Source of the DNA: JACPFJ01 sp036504875
GTDB lineage: Bacteria; Desulfobacterota; Desulfuromonadia; Geobacterales; Pseudopelobacteraceae
NCBI GenBank assembly: GCA_036504875.1
Contig: DASXUK010000040.1
Location: 1-64,000, forward strand
Length of the DNA stretch: 64,000 bases
Direction: 5' to 3'
The translations under genes were made by a program, and so were the position numbers. This document shows positions 16,180 through 23,865 of this stretch, in pieces. Each line of letters begins with the position of its first letter. The stretch's first letter is position 1. Under the pieces are notes generated by a model, which did not search any database, was not told the DNA's origin, and saw only the letters and a list, made by a program, of their open reading frames with translations.

Positions 16180-19100
16180 GGGGGCAGTCCCATGGCTAGC
16201 AGGGCATGCGAAGGATCAGGTGTGCCTGATTTACAGGCTGAACCGGATGAAAAGGCGATCCCTTTGCGGTCCAGGAACAGCACCAGCGACTCGCCCCTGA
16301 TCTCTGGCAAGGTCATGTTGAGCGTGTTAGGCAGACGTTTAAGCAGCGGGCCGTTGCGACGCGCTCCCGGGATCAGATCATTAACGCCCGCCTCAAGCCG
16401 ATTACGCAGTTCCCTTAACCGCTCCTGCTCTCCGCCATGCAGCTGGCAGAGCGCCATTTCCACTGCCCGCCCGAACCCCACTATGCCCGGCACATTTTCA
16501 GTGCCGGCCCGCAGGCCGTGTTCCTGACTTCCGCCCCTGATCAGAGGCTCCAGTAAGATGTCCTTGCGGACATACAAGGCGCCGACCCCCTTGGGCCCAT
16601 GTAGTTTATGAGCCGAGACCGCCAGCAAATCGATCCCCAACTCTTCCACATCAATTTCAATCTTCCCGAAACCCTGCACCGCATCGCAATGGAAAATAGC
16701 GCCCGCTTGATGGGCTATTTCGGCCAGTTCACGCACCGGCTGGAGCGCGCCGGTCTCGTTATTGGCCAGCATAACTGAGACCAGCAAGGTATCCGTGCGA
16801 ATCGCCTGCTGCAGAGCCTCCGGCTCAACTACCCCTTCGCGGTTTACTGGCAGCAGGGTCAGCTGGTACCCTTGTAAGGCCAGTGCGCGGCAGGCGTCCA
16901 GCACGGCCGGATGCTCGATGCTGCTGGTAATAATGTGCCGCCGGGCGTCTTTAGCGGCCCGGGCCAAGCCAATAATTGCCAGGTTGTCGGCCTCGGAACC
17001 GCCTCCGGTGAATACAATCCGCCGGGCAGTGCAGTTTAGCCCTTGTGCTACGATCCGGCGCGCAGCTTCCAAGGCCGAGCGGGCAGTGGCCCCCGGGCTG
17101 TGGATGCTGGATGGATTGCCGAAGTCGCCCTCCAGGTAAGGGAGCATGGCCGCCAATACCTCCGGCGCAACCGGGGTGGTGGCGTTGTGGTCCAGATAGA
17201 CCGCGCGCCGCAAGGTTGCTCCCTGATCCTTGTCAGCCTCAGGTTCTTTTTCTTCACCCACTGCCCGGACAGCGGATTTTTTCAAGCCGTTTGTATCGAA
17301 CTGGGCTTTTTTAATCCGGCAAAGCAGGGTTTTATAGACCGGAAAGCCCGAGATTGGATCAAAGCGGGTGATGTCGGTCAGCTCATTCACATTGCAGGTC
17401 TGCCAGGCAACAGGTCCCAGCGGCCCACCACCACCCATGGCAGCATCTACGGTCCCGGGCATTATCTCTTTAGTCAAACGTGCACAAAACAGCGCCCGGC
17501 CGCGAGCGGTTTCTACCCAGACCTGATCTCCCTCTTCTATTCCTGATTTTTCCGCATCCTGCCTATGGATTGTCACCGGAGGCTCGACATGCTGTTCAGC
17601 CAGCCCAGGCACACCGTGATGCTGGCTGCGAAAATCATAGATGGTTCTGGCCCCTGAGTTGAAAACCAGAGGGTATTCATTGGCCAGGGCGGAATTGGCG
17701 AGCGGTCCCTCGGACGGTTCCGTATAGACCGGCAAGGGATCATAGCCATGTTCTGCCAGAATCGACGAGGCTATCTCGAATTTCCCGCTGGGGGTGTTGA
17801 AGCCAGGTTGCCGGTCAGGGCGCAAGAGCCCCTTCTCCCATTTGCGGTACTGCAGCATGGTGGTTGGGACGCGTATCTCTCCGCCGTTTGCACGGACCTC
17901 CTCCAGGGTAAAGCCGCTTCCTTCCAAAGCTTGGCGCAGCAGCTCCTCCTCACTCTGCGGGTAAAGATGGCCATAGCCCAGGCGCCGGGCCAGCTCAGCC
18001 AGGATCAGGAAATCGTTGCGCGCCTCACCCTGGGGTTCGATCAACCGCTCGCGGATCTTGAAGAGCGGCCCGAAGCGCATGTACGATGTAATCTCGTAAT
18101 AGGTGGCGGCCGGCAGAATAATATCGGCATAGGCCGAGTCAGCGGTGTGATAGCGGTTGATGCTGACCATGAAGTCCAGCGCCTCAAAGGTCCTGCGCCA
18201 TAGCTCCGGCCGGGGCCAGGCGGTGATGATCGAGCCGCCTAGAACGATCAGGGCCCGGACAGGGTAGGGTTTGCCATGCAGGACAGCATCCGGCAAGGCG
18301 ATGGCGTGCGATTCTCCGCGATAAGCGCTGTAAACCGGGAACCGGTCCCGCCCCAAGGCCTTTTTTATATCAGGATTGGCTATCAGGCGGGAGCGGTTCT
18401 GGGGAAAGATGTTTTCCTTCATCCGGAAGTTAAGCCCACCCGGTACATCCAGTTGTCCGGCCAGAGCCCACAGGGTGAAGACTGCCCGAATGGCCTGGAC
18501 GCCACTATCCGAGTATTCCAGGCCGGTGTACATAACCGGGCAGGCCCCCCGTGCGGCTGCGATGCGACGAGTCAACTCGCGCAGTTTGCTTGGCGCTACC
18601 CCGCAGATTCCCTCCACCACCTCCGGCCGGTAATGCTGAACAAGCTGCTTCAGTTCATCAAAGCCAATTGTCCAGTCAGTAGCAAATTTCTCGTCATAAA
18701 GCTCCTCTTCGATCAGTATATTGATCATGCCCAGAGCCAAGGCCCCGTCGGTACCCGGTCTGACCGGGATCCACTCGGCAGCGGCTTCGCGGGCAGTCTC
18801 GGCCAGGCGGGGATCGATGGCGATCACTTGGGCGCCGCGTTTTTTTGCTTTTAAAATCTGAAGATGGGCCAGGGGAGGGGAGTCGGTGGCCGGATTGGCC
18901 CCCCACAGCACGATCAGTTCGGCCTGCTCGATATCGATTTCCATGCTGATCAGCATCTCGCCCATGGTGACATGGGGGGCGATCATCGCGAATGATACGT
19001 AGCAGAGTGCGCCGACACCCAAGGTATTGGGAGAGCCGAAGGGAAACAGCACGCTGGATGCCGAAGAAACCGCGGCATCAGCCGGCTGGAAAAAATCGCA

Positions 19101-19451
19101 CAGCGCCATGTCGAAACTGCCCCGACCGGTATAGATAGCAGCAGCTTCAGGTCCGCTGGTGCTCTTGATTTCATTCAGGCGGTTAACGATTGTCTCGAAG
19201 GCTTCATCCCAGGAAATACGCTCGAAATCATAGCTTCCCTTGCGGCCGATGCGCCGCAGTGGATAAAGCAAGCGGTCGGGATCATGGACTATCTCGGCCG
19301 AGTGGCGGCCGATCCGGCAGATCATCCCCAGTGGGTGGTCAGCCCGTGGCTCTATTTGCGTGATCCTTTCATTGTCAAGGCCTACGCTGACAAAACAGCC
19401 GGCCGGGCAGATCCCGCACATCCCAGAACGTGTTTCATCTGGCTCCTTCAC
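16044..19451 (-). CDS. Metallopterin-dependent ergothioneine synthase: molybdopterin oxidoreductase-cysteine desulfurase fusion
   Basis: A 1135-residue fusion. Residues 1 to about 720 are a molybdopterin/tungstopterin oxidoreductase: a [4Fe-4S] site at C12, C15, C19 and C45, a likely metal ligand C150 in GALCYVS, and a C-terminal pterin domain. A charged linker follows (about 722-749). Residues 750-1135 are a NifS/IscS-type cysteine desulfurase with PLP Lys949 in SAHKLHGPKG and sulfur-carrying Cys1073 in SSGSACKSG. Metallopterin-dependent ergothioneine synthase, characterised from Caldithrix abyssi, has this layout, with an acetylene-hydratase-like module plus a desulfurase. It moves sulfur from cysteine to trimethylhistidine without oxygen. 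The GTG start overlaps the EgtD stop in GTGA. A formate dehydrogenase-like role is less likely given the neighbour. Confidence 0.88.
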   Translation of the reverse strand: MKEPDETRSGMCGICPAGCFVSVGLDNERITQIEPRADHPLGMICRIGRHSAEIVHDPDRLLYPLRRIGRKGSYDFERISWDEAFETIVNRLNEIKSTSGPEAAAIYTGRGSFDMALCDFFQPADAAVSSASSVLFPFGSPNTLGVGALCYVSFAMIAPHVTMGEMLISMEIDIEQAELIVLWGANPATDSPPLAHLQILKAKKRGAQVIAIDPRLAETAREAAAEWIPVRPGTDGALALGMINILIEEELYDEKFATDWTIGFDELKQLVQHYRPEVVEGICGVAPSKLRELTRRIAAARGACPVMYTGLEYSDSGVQAIRAVFTLWALAGQLDVPGGLNFRMKENIFPQNRSRLIANPDIKKALGRDRFPVYSAYRGESHAIALPDAVLHGKPYPVRALIVLGGSIITAWPRPELWRRTFEALDFMVSINRYHTADSAYADIILPAATYYEITSYMRFGPLFKIRERLIEPQGEARNDFLILAELARRLGYGHLYPQSEEELLRQALEGSGFTLEEVRANGGEIRVPTTMLQYRKWEKGLLRPDRQPGFNTPSGKFEIASSILAEHGYDPLPVYTEPSEGPLANSALANEYPLVFNSGARTIYDFRSQHHGVPGLAEQHVEPPVTIHRQDAEKSGIEEGDQVWVETARGRALFCARLTKEIMPGTVDAAMGGGGPLGPVAWQTCNVNELTDITRFDPISGFPVYKTLLCRIKKAQFDTNGLKKSAVRAVGEEKEPEADKDQGATLRRAVYLDHNATTPVAPEVLAAMLPYLEGDFGNPSSIHSPGATARSALEAARRIVAQGLNCTARRIVFTGGGSEADNLAIIGLARAAKDARRHIITSSIEHPAVLDACRALALQGYQLTLLPVNREGVVEPEALQQAIRTDTLLVSVMLANNETGALQPVRELAEIAHQAGAIFHCDAVQGFGKIEIDVEELGIDLLAVSAHKLHGPKGVGALYVRKDILLEPLIRGGSQEHGLRAGTENVPGIVGFGRAVEMALCQLHGGEQERLRELRNRLEAGVNDLIPGARRNGPLLKRLPNTLNMTLPEIRGESLVLFLDRKGIAFSSGSACKSGTPDPSHALLAMGLPPQEAHCSVRFSLGSDNTGEDIAYVLGSLSELLGETRSAVRFVACR

Positions 19452-20509
19452 AACGGTCGGCCAGGTCCCTGGAGCTGATCAACGCGGCGCATCAGAATCA
19501 GTGCGAACCACTCCCGTTCATCGATAAAGACTTTCTCCGTATCAAAATTAAACCTTTCCAACTGCGGGATCAGGCGATGCAGGCGAAATTTTCGGCTGAT
19601 CTCGGTGTTGACCAATTCGCCGGAATCGATGATGTACCTCTCCTTGAGCGGGGAAATCTCGACTGTCTGGCGGCTGCCAAAGCGGGCAAAAATCTCCATC
19701 TGTTCCTTTTTCGGGTTGTAAGTTGCCACGTGACCGACCGATGAAAGATCGATCCCGCTGCCCAGTTCCCGATTCATTCTGACGAACAGGTTGCGGGTGA
19801 ACTCTGCCGATATCCCGGCGGCATCGTTATAGGCGGCGTGGATCAAACCAGGCTCCTTAACCAGGTCAACTCCCAGCAGAAAAAAATCCCCTGGCAGGAG
19901 CGCGGCTGATAAATCGCGAAGAAAATTAAACATGTCATCAGGTGCAAAGTTACCGATGCTGCTGCCCAGGAAAAGCGCCATGACCGGCGAGGTCTCACGC
20001 AGGAGCGGAAAGGCGTCCTGGTAGCTGGAATTGATCCCGATCAACTGAACCGCCGGATGGGTCGCTGTAATTGAACGCCGGGCTGTTTGCAGAGCACTTT
20101 TGCTGACATCAACCGGAATATAGCGAACTTCCAGATCCTGTGCCAGCCAGGCGCGCAACAGATAATCGGTCTTGACCGAACTGCCCGAACCAAGTTCTAC
20201 CAATGTAACCGCCCCGGTTGCCTCGCGGATCTGTTTGGCGTTCTCCTCCAAAAGTTCGGCCTCAATGGAGGTTAGATAATATTCGGGTTGTTTCGTGATC
20301 AGTTCGAATAATTCACTTCCGCGAGCATCATAGAGAAAACGGCTTTCGGTTTGACGTGGCAGGGAACGGAGTGCCGAGGCAGTAGAGCAGGCAAAATCAA
20401 AAACCGGATCCTTGACCCTTTTGGCCTGTAAAATGGTAGTACCCGGATCAGCCAACGCTTCCCGGAACGTTTCTAACGGTTTATCGTGCATCATGACGCA
20501 ATTGTCCAT
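19448..20509 (-). CDS. egtD: L-histidine N-alpha-methyltransferase (EgtD-like)
   Basis: A 353-residue SAM methyltransferase of the EgtD (DUF2260/Methyltransf_33) family. Visible blocks are RFLYDARGSELFELIT near residue 57, LVELGSGSSVKTDYLL near 102 (SAM loop), and ALFLGSSIGNF near 178. EgtD trimethylates histidine to hercynine (trimethylhistidine), the first step of ergothioneine synthesis. The downstream fusion gene overlaps it by 4 bases, so both steps are translationally coupled. GAGAGGAT precedes the ATG, and a strong sigma-70-like promoter lies at 20552-20579. No egtB iron enzyme is seen, in line with an anaerobic route. Confidence 0.9.
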   Translation of the reverse strand: MDNCVMMHDKPLETFREALADPGTTILQAKRVKDPVFDFACSTASALRSLPRQTESRFLYDARGSELFELITKQPEYYLTSIEAELLEENAKQIREATGAVTLVELGSGSSVKTDYLLRAWLAQDLEVRYIPVDVSKSALQTARRSITATHPAVQLIGINSSYQDAFPLLRETSPVMALFLGSSIGNFAPDDMFNFLRDLSAALLPGDFFLLGVDLVKEPGLIHAAYNDAAGISAEFTRNLFVRMNRELGSGIDLSSVGHVATYNPKKEQMEIFARFGSRQTVEISPLKERYIIDSGELVNTEISRKFRLHRLIPQLERFNFDTEKVFIDEREWFALILMRRVDQLQGPGRPL

Positions 20510-20551
20510 GGGGCATCCTCTCTTGTTCGTATCTCTGGTCCAATTCTAAAA

Positions 20552-20579
20552 ATTATAGATGTTGCCTGGGTTTAGTCAA
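20552..20579 (-). promoter_or_regulatory. Promoter of egtD-ergothioneine synthase operon
   Basis: On the minus strand, TTGACT (20579-20574), a 16-base spacer, and a perfect TATAAT (20557-20552), about 43 bases upstream of the egtD start. Confidence 0.7.
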
Positions 20580-20715
20580 ACCGGTGGAATCGGGTGATTT
20601 TGCACTCTGAGGAAGGGGTGTTAGACTTGGATGAAATGGTTAATCCAGGCGCTATCTTTGTTGACTCGTCTTTGGTTGTTCAACGTAGTTAGTCGTTCTT
20701 GAGAAAGGATCTACT

Positions 20716-21225
20716 ATGAAGGCTGATGAGATTTTAAGAAAGGAACTGCTGGACCTGCTGGAGGGGGGCAATGCCCATATGAGCTTCGAAGAGGTGATTG
20801 CTGATTTTCCTTTGGAGCACATCAACAGCAAACCGCCCAACTGCCCTTATTCATTCTGGCATTTTGTGGAACATATCCACATCACCCAGTGGGATATACT
20901 GGAGTTCATACTCAATCCCGATCATGTCTCGCCTGAATATCCGGAAGGCTACCGTCCCCGACCGCAGGAGCAGGCCGATAAAAAACGCTGGAACGATTGT
21001 ATCCAGGGAATCAGTGCCGACCTGAAAGCGCTTAAAGAAATTGTCAGAAATCCTAAAGTCGACTTGTTGGCTCCACTCCCGCATGCCCGTGGATATAACA
21101 CCTTTCGAGAGATTGTCCTGGCCGCTGATCATAATGCCTACCATATAGGAGAATTGGCTATCCTGCGCCAAGTGATGGATATCTGGCCCTCTGACAAAAG
21201 ATATCTGACCGGCGCCCCAGATTAA
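20716..21225 (+). CDS. DinB-like four-helix-bundle protein
   Basis: A 169-residue DinB/YfiT-type helical bundle. Three putative metal ligands are visible: HFVEH near residue 55 and HNAYHIGEL near residue 140. This superfamily includes nickel- or zinc-dependent thiol transferases, and a DinB_2 domain also forms part of EgtB in the aerobic ergothioneine pathway. It is divergent from egtD, so a link to thiol metabolism is suggestive only. The ribosome site AAAGGA precedes the ATG. The substrate is unknown. Confidence 0.75.
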   Translation: MKADEILRKELLDLLEGGNAHMSFEEVIADFPLEHINSKPPNCPYSFWHFVEHIHITQWDILEFILNPDHVSPEYPEGYRPRPQEQADKKRWNDCIQGISADLKALKEIVRNPKVDLLAPLPHARGYNTFREIVLAADHNAYHIGELAILRQVMDIWPSDKRYLTGAPD

Positions 21226-21314
21226 TCCGTATACATTGATTGATTCTTCAGTATCTTGCATTCAGGCGGTCCGGGGCGTATAACAAGGCATCTTTCCAAA
21301 ACAGGAGCCCTTAT

Positions 21315-22094
21315 ATGCCTTTGATCCGCACCTCCTATAACGACCATATCGGCGTTATCATGCTGAATCACCCGGAAACGCGTAACAGCCTCTCCAATGA
21401 ACTGCTACATGATATGATTGAAGCGCTGGAGATATTTCAAAAACAGCATGCACGGGCTGTTATCATCCGGGCGGAGCAGGGGGTGAAGGTCTGGTCCTCA
21501 GGATTCAACATAGGCGAGTTGCCGATTCCGGGCCGTGATCCACTTTCCTACAATGACCCTTTGGAGCAGGCCTTACGCGCCATTCAGCTGTTTCCGGCGC
21601 CGGTCATTGCAATGATCGAAGGCAGTGTCTGGGGCGGGGCCTGCGATCTCTCCTTCATCTGTGATCTGGCCGTCGGCTGTGCTTCTGCCTCGTTTGCCAT
21701 AACACCGGCCAAAATCGGGGTGCCCTATAATTCCACCGGTATTCTGCATTTCATCAATGTGGTCGGGCCGCGCCTGGCCCGCGAGATGTTCTTTACCGCC
21801 AAGCCAATCGATGCCGAGCGAGCCCTGCAGGTCGGGATTCTCAATCATCTGGTGCCGGCGGAAGAGTTGGAGAAATTTACGCTCGACATGGCGCTGCAGA
21901 TTGCGACCAATTCGCCGCTGGCCATCGGGGTCATCAAGGAGCAGCTCCGACTGCTGGGGAACTCGCACCCGTTAAGCCCGGAAACCTTCGAACGCATCCA
22001 GGGGTTACGCCGGAAGGCCTATGACAGCGCCGATTATCTGGAAGGGAAAAAGGCGTTTTTCGAGAAACGTCAGCCGCATTTTAAAGGAAAATAA
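21315..22094 (+). CDS. scpB: Methylmalonyl-CoA decarboxylase (crotonase family)
   Basis: A 259-residue crotonase-fold enzyme. GRDPLSYNDPL, IEGSVWGGACDL and PAKIGVPYN match the YgfG/ScpB methylmalonyl-CoA decarboxylase pattern more closely than general enoyl-CoA hydratases, and the C-terminal FERIQGLRRKAYDSADY also fits. It should convert methylmalonyl-CoA to propionyl-CoA. The ATG at 21315 follows GGAG; an upstream start at 21240 has no support. No methylmalonyl-CoA mutase is near, so the pathway context is not visible here. Confidence 0.82.
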   Translation: MPLIRTSYNDHIGVIMLNHPETRNSLSNELLHDMIEALEIFQKQHARAVIIRAEQGVKVWSSGFNIGELPIPGRDPLSYNDPLEQALRAIQLFPAPVIAMIEGSVWGGACDLSFICDLAVGCASASFAITPAKIGVPYNSTGILHFINVVGPRLAREMFFTAKPIDAERALQVGILNHLVPAEELEKFTLDMALQIATNSPLAIGVIKEQLRLLGNSHPLSPETFERIQGLRRKAYDSADYLEGKKAFFEKRQPHFKGK

Positions 22095-22107
22095 GGATCA
22101 GGCTACT

Positions 22108-22306
22108 CACCACTAAGACACGAAGGAAACTATAGGTGCAGCCGCTCCTTTTCCTTTTCTTAGTGAACTTTGTGAACGTTGTGAGATAGCTTTTTAGGAT
22201 TATAAATGATTGCGCAGTATCAGTTCAGCCGGGTGCAGGGAGAGAGTTTAAACCTAAGAATACAAAAGGAGGAGGGTTACTTCGTGTCCTTCGTGTCTTA
22301 GTGGTG
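22108..22306. repeat. 19-bp inverted repeat pair in intergenic DNA
   Basis: A perfect 19-base inverted repeat: 22108-22126 (CACCACTAAGACACGAAGG) and its reverse complement at 22288-22306. The DNA between has TTGTGAAC-type repeats and a copy of the neighbouring gene's 3' end. The TTCGTGTC/CACTAAGACACGAAGG family of intergenic repeats is, from memory, widespread in bacteria; here it frames a small duplication. Confidence 0.75.
22189..22254 (-). pseudogene. Duplicated 3' tail of the TudS/YbgA-like gene
   Basis: 22189-22254 is a diverged direct copy of 22321-22382, the 3' end of the DUF523/DUF1722 gene. On the minus strand it still encodes LSLHPAELILRNHL and a stop, against LSPHPAELMLRNHV in the intact gene. 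It is the tail of a former second copy, or a partial tandem duplication, within the inverted-repeat region. Confidence 0.7.
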
Positions 22307-22331
22307 ATAAGACTTTGTGAGCTTTTTAGGT

Positions 22332-23279
22332 TTAAACATGATTGCGCAGCATCAGTTCGGCCGGGTGCGGTGAGAGATAAACCTGGCGCTTCAGATAGGG
22401 CTGGTCGTAGATGGTGACGTAATGCTTTAGCAGGGTAAGCGGCACAATCAACGGCACAAGATGATCGTGATACTGGTTGATCAGGCCGAGCAACTCAGCC
22501 TTTTCAATCGTGGATAGCTGGTTTTTGAAATAACCCATGATGTGCATCTGGACATTGGTGTTCTTTTTTGTGGTGGCATTCAGCGCCAGGGCCTTCATAA
22601 ACAGCTCCTCGTAACGCCGGAACAACTCCGCTTTATCCGTTCCCTTGGCCTGGGCCACGAGTCGCCCCAGTTCCCGATAGATCTCAATGCTGTGGGACAT
22701 TATCAGCAGTTTCTGTTGGGCGTGGAAATCGACCAGTTCACCGATTCCGGGCCTGGTCAGCAGAAAATCCTTCCAGCGGTGGTAGCTGAAGATCCGCTCG
22801 ATAAAGTTTCCGCGAATCACAGCGTCGTTCAGGCGTCCCTCCTCCTCAACCGGCAGCAAAGGGAAGTGACCGACCACGGCGGCGGCAAACAGCCCCCGGC
22901 CGGTAGGGGCGGGTATCCCTTTTTTGTACACCTTGACCCTGAACAGCCCGGAACTGGGCGAATTTTTCTTGAAGATGAAACCGCACAGGTCCTCCTTTTC
23001 CAGCTCGACCACCTTCTGTCGGCAAAAACCGAGCATCTGATCGGTCTTGTCGATCTTGGTCTTGCTGGTAACCAGTCTGGGTTGATCCGGATCCCCCTCC
23101 AGATGCATGGCCTCGCGCGGTATTGGCAGCCCACAGCCCACTTCGGGGCAGACCCCAACCAGATTGAAAAATCTACCCAGAGTATCGGTAATAAAGAGGT
23201 TGTGTTTATGACCGCCGTCATAGCGGACCTGCTCTCCCAGAAGGCAGGAGCTGACGCCGATATTGATGGGGCTGGTCAT
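22332..23279 (-). CDS. TudS-like (DUF523) and YbgA-like (DUF1722) two-domain protein
   Basis: A 315-residue protein. Residues 1 to about 150 are DUF523, with SSCLLGEQVRYDGGHK at 10-25 and CPEVGCGLPIPRE near 44. These Cys residues bind the [4Fe-4S] cluster used by thiouracil desulfidase (TudS) to remove sulfur from 2-thiouracil. Residues about 190-305 are DUF1722 (YbgA), a helical domain of unclear role often fused to DUF523. It starts 9 bases after the putative selenoprotein gene, so the two are probably co-transcribed. The actual substrate is unproven. Confidence 0.82.
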   Translation of the reverse strand: MTSPINIGVSSCLLGEQVRYDGGHKHNLFITDTLGRFFNLVGVCPEVGCGLPIPREAMHLEGDPDQPRLVTSKTKIDKTDQMLGFCRQKVVELEKEDLCGFIFKKNSPSSGLFRVKVYKKGIPAPTGRGLFAAAVVGHFPLLPVEEEGRLNDAVIRGNFIERIFSYHRWKDFLLTRPGIGELVDFHAQQKLLIMSHSIEIYRELGRLVAQAKGTDKAELFRRYEELFMKALALNATTKKNTNVQMHIMGYFKNQLSTIEKAELLGLINQYHDHLVPLIVPLTLLKHYVTIYDQPYLKRQVYLSPHPAELMLRNHV

Positions 23280-23288
23280 AGTATCTAC

Positions 23289-23819
23289 TCAACAAACCTT
23301 CGTCAGAATGGATTTCACCGCAGGGCGATCGGCCGGACCCTGTCCAATATGGTGCAGACGCACAATCCCGCCGGGGTCAATCAGCACGTCACCGCCACGC
23401 TGGTAAATGTCAGCTTTAGAACTGGTCAGCTTTTGTCCCCGGTAGAGTTCCCTAAGGTACACCGCCCAGCTCTTTATGCCCCAGACATCCAGGAAAGAAG
23501 CCTTTAGCATGCCATAGCCCTGGTAGATCTGATGGGTTTCATCGATCAAGAGCGGCCAAGTGAGAGTGGTATCCGCGACATAGCTGCGGGCAAAGAAATC
23601 GTTCTCAAAGGTAATCACCACCACCTTCAGATTCATCCGGTCAAGCTCTTCCTGATGATCACGCAACTGCATGATGTGCGCCCGGCAGGGGAGTCAGCCA
23701 AGATGACGATGAAAAACCATCAGCAGCCAGTTACCCAGATAATCATCCAGGCGGTGTAGATTGCCAAGGCTGTCATGGAGGTTGAATGGCACCGCCGGCC
23801 TTCCGGTGAGATCTTTCAT
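23289..23819 (-). CDS. Redoxin-family selenoprotein (UGA-encoded selenocysteine at position 42)
   Basis: From an ATG at 23819, with AAGGA before it, the frame reads a thioredoxin-fold redoxin (MKDLTGRPAVPFNLHDS, WLLMVFHRHLG). It then meets UGA at 23696-23694 exactly at the first position of the catalytic UxxC motif (HLG-U-LPCR), and continues without interruption for 134 more residues (VVVITFENDFFARSYV, GGDVLIDPGG, VRLHHIGQGPADRP). The open frame from the internal ATG at 23672 alone would lose the whole active site. I therefore read a 176-residue selenoprotein of the AhpC/TSA group. A weak hairpin lies 3' of the UGA. A simple nonsense mutation in a Cys codon is the alternative. Confidence 0.8.
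23661..23696 (-). promoter_or_regulatory. UGA selenocysteine codon with candidate SECIS hairpin
   Basis: The UGA is at 23696-23694 on the minus strand. About 12 bases after it, GCGCA (23681-23677) can pair with TGCGT (23665-23661), including one G-T pair, over an 11-base loop. Bacterial SECIS elements sit at this distance inside the coding region, but the stem is short. Confidence 0.4.
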
Positions 23820-23865
23820 TGTCCGCTTCCTTTGTCGTCGAAATTCAAGATAAGTTTACCTTACC

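Noticed and set aside
16192..19174. Long open frames on both strands across the ergothioneine synthase gene
   Set aside because: GC-rich shadow frames of a real 1135-codon gene; no starts with ribosome sites and no motifs.
23289..23672. Stand-alone 127-residue redoxin starting at 23672
   Set aside because: It would lack the entire active site and has no ribosome site; the reading through UGA from 23819 explains the region better.
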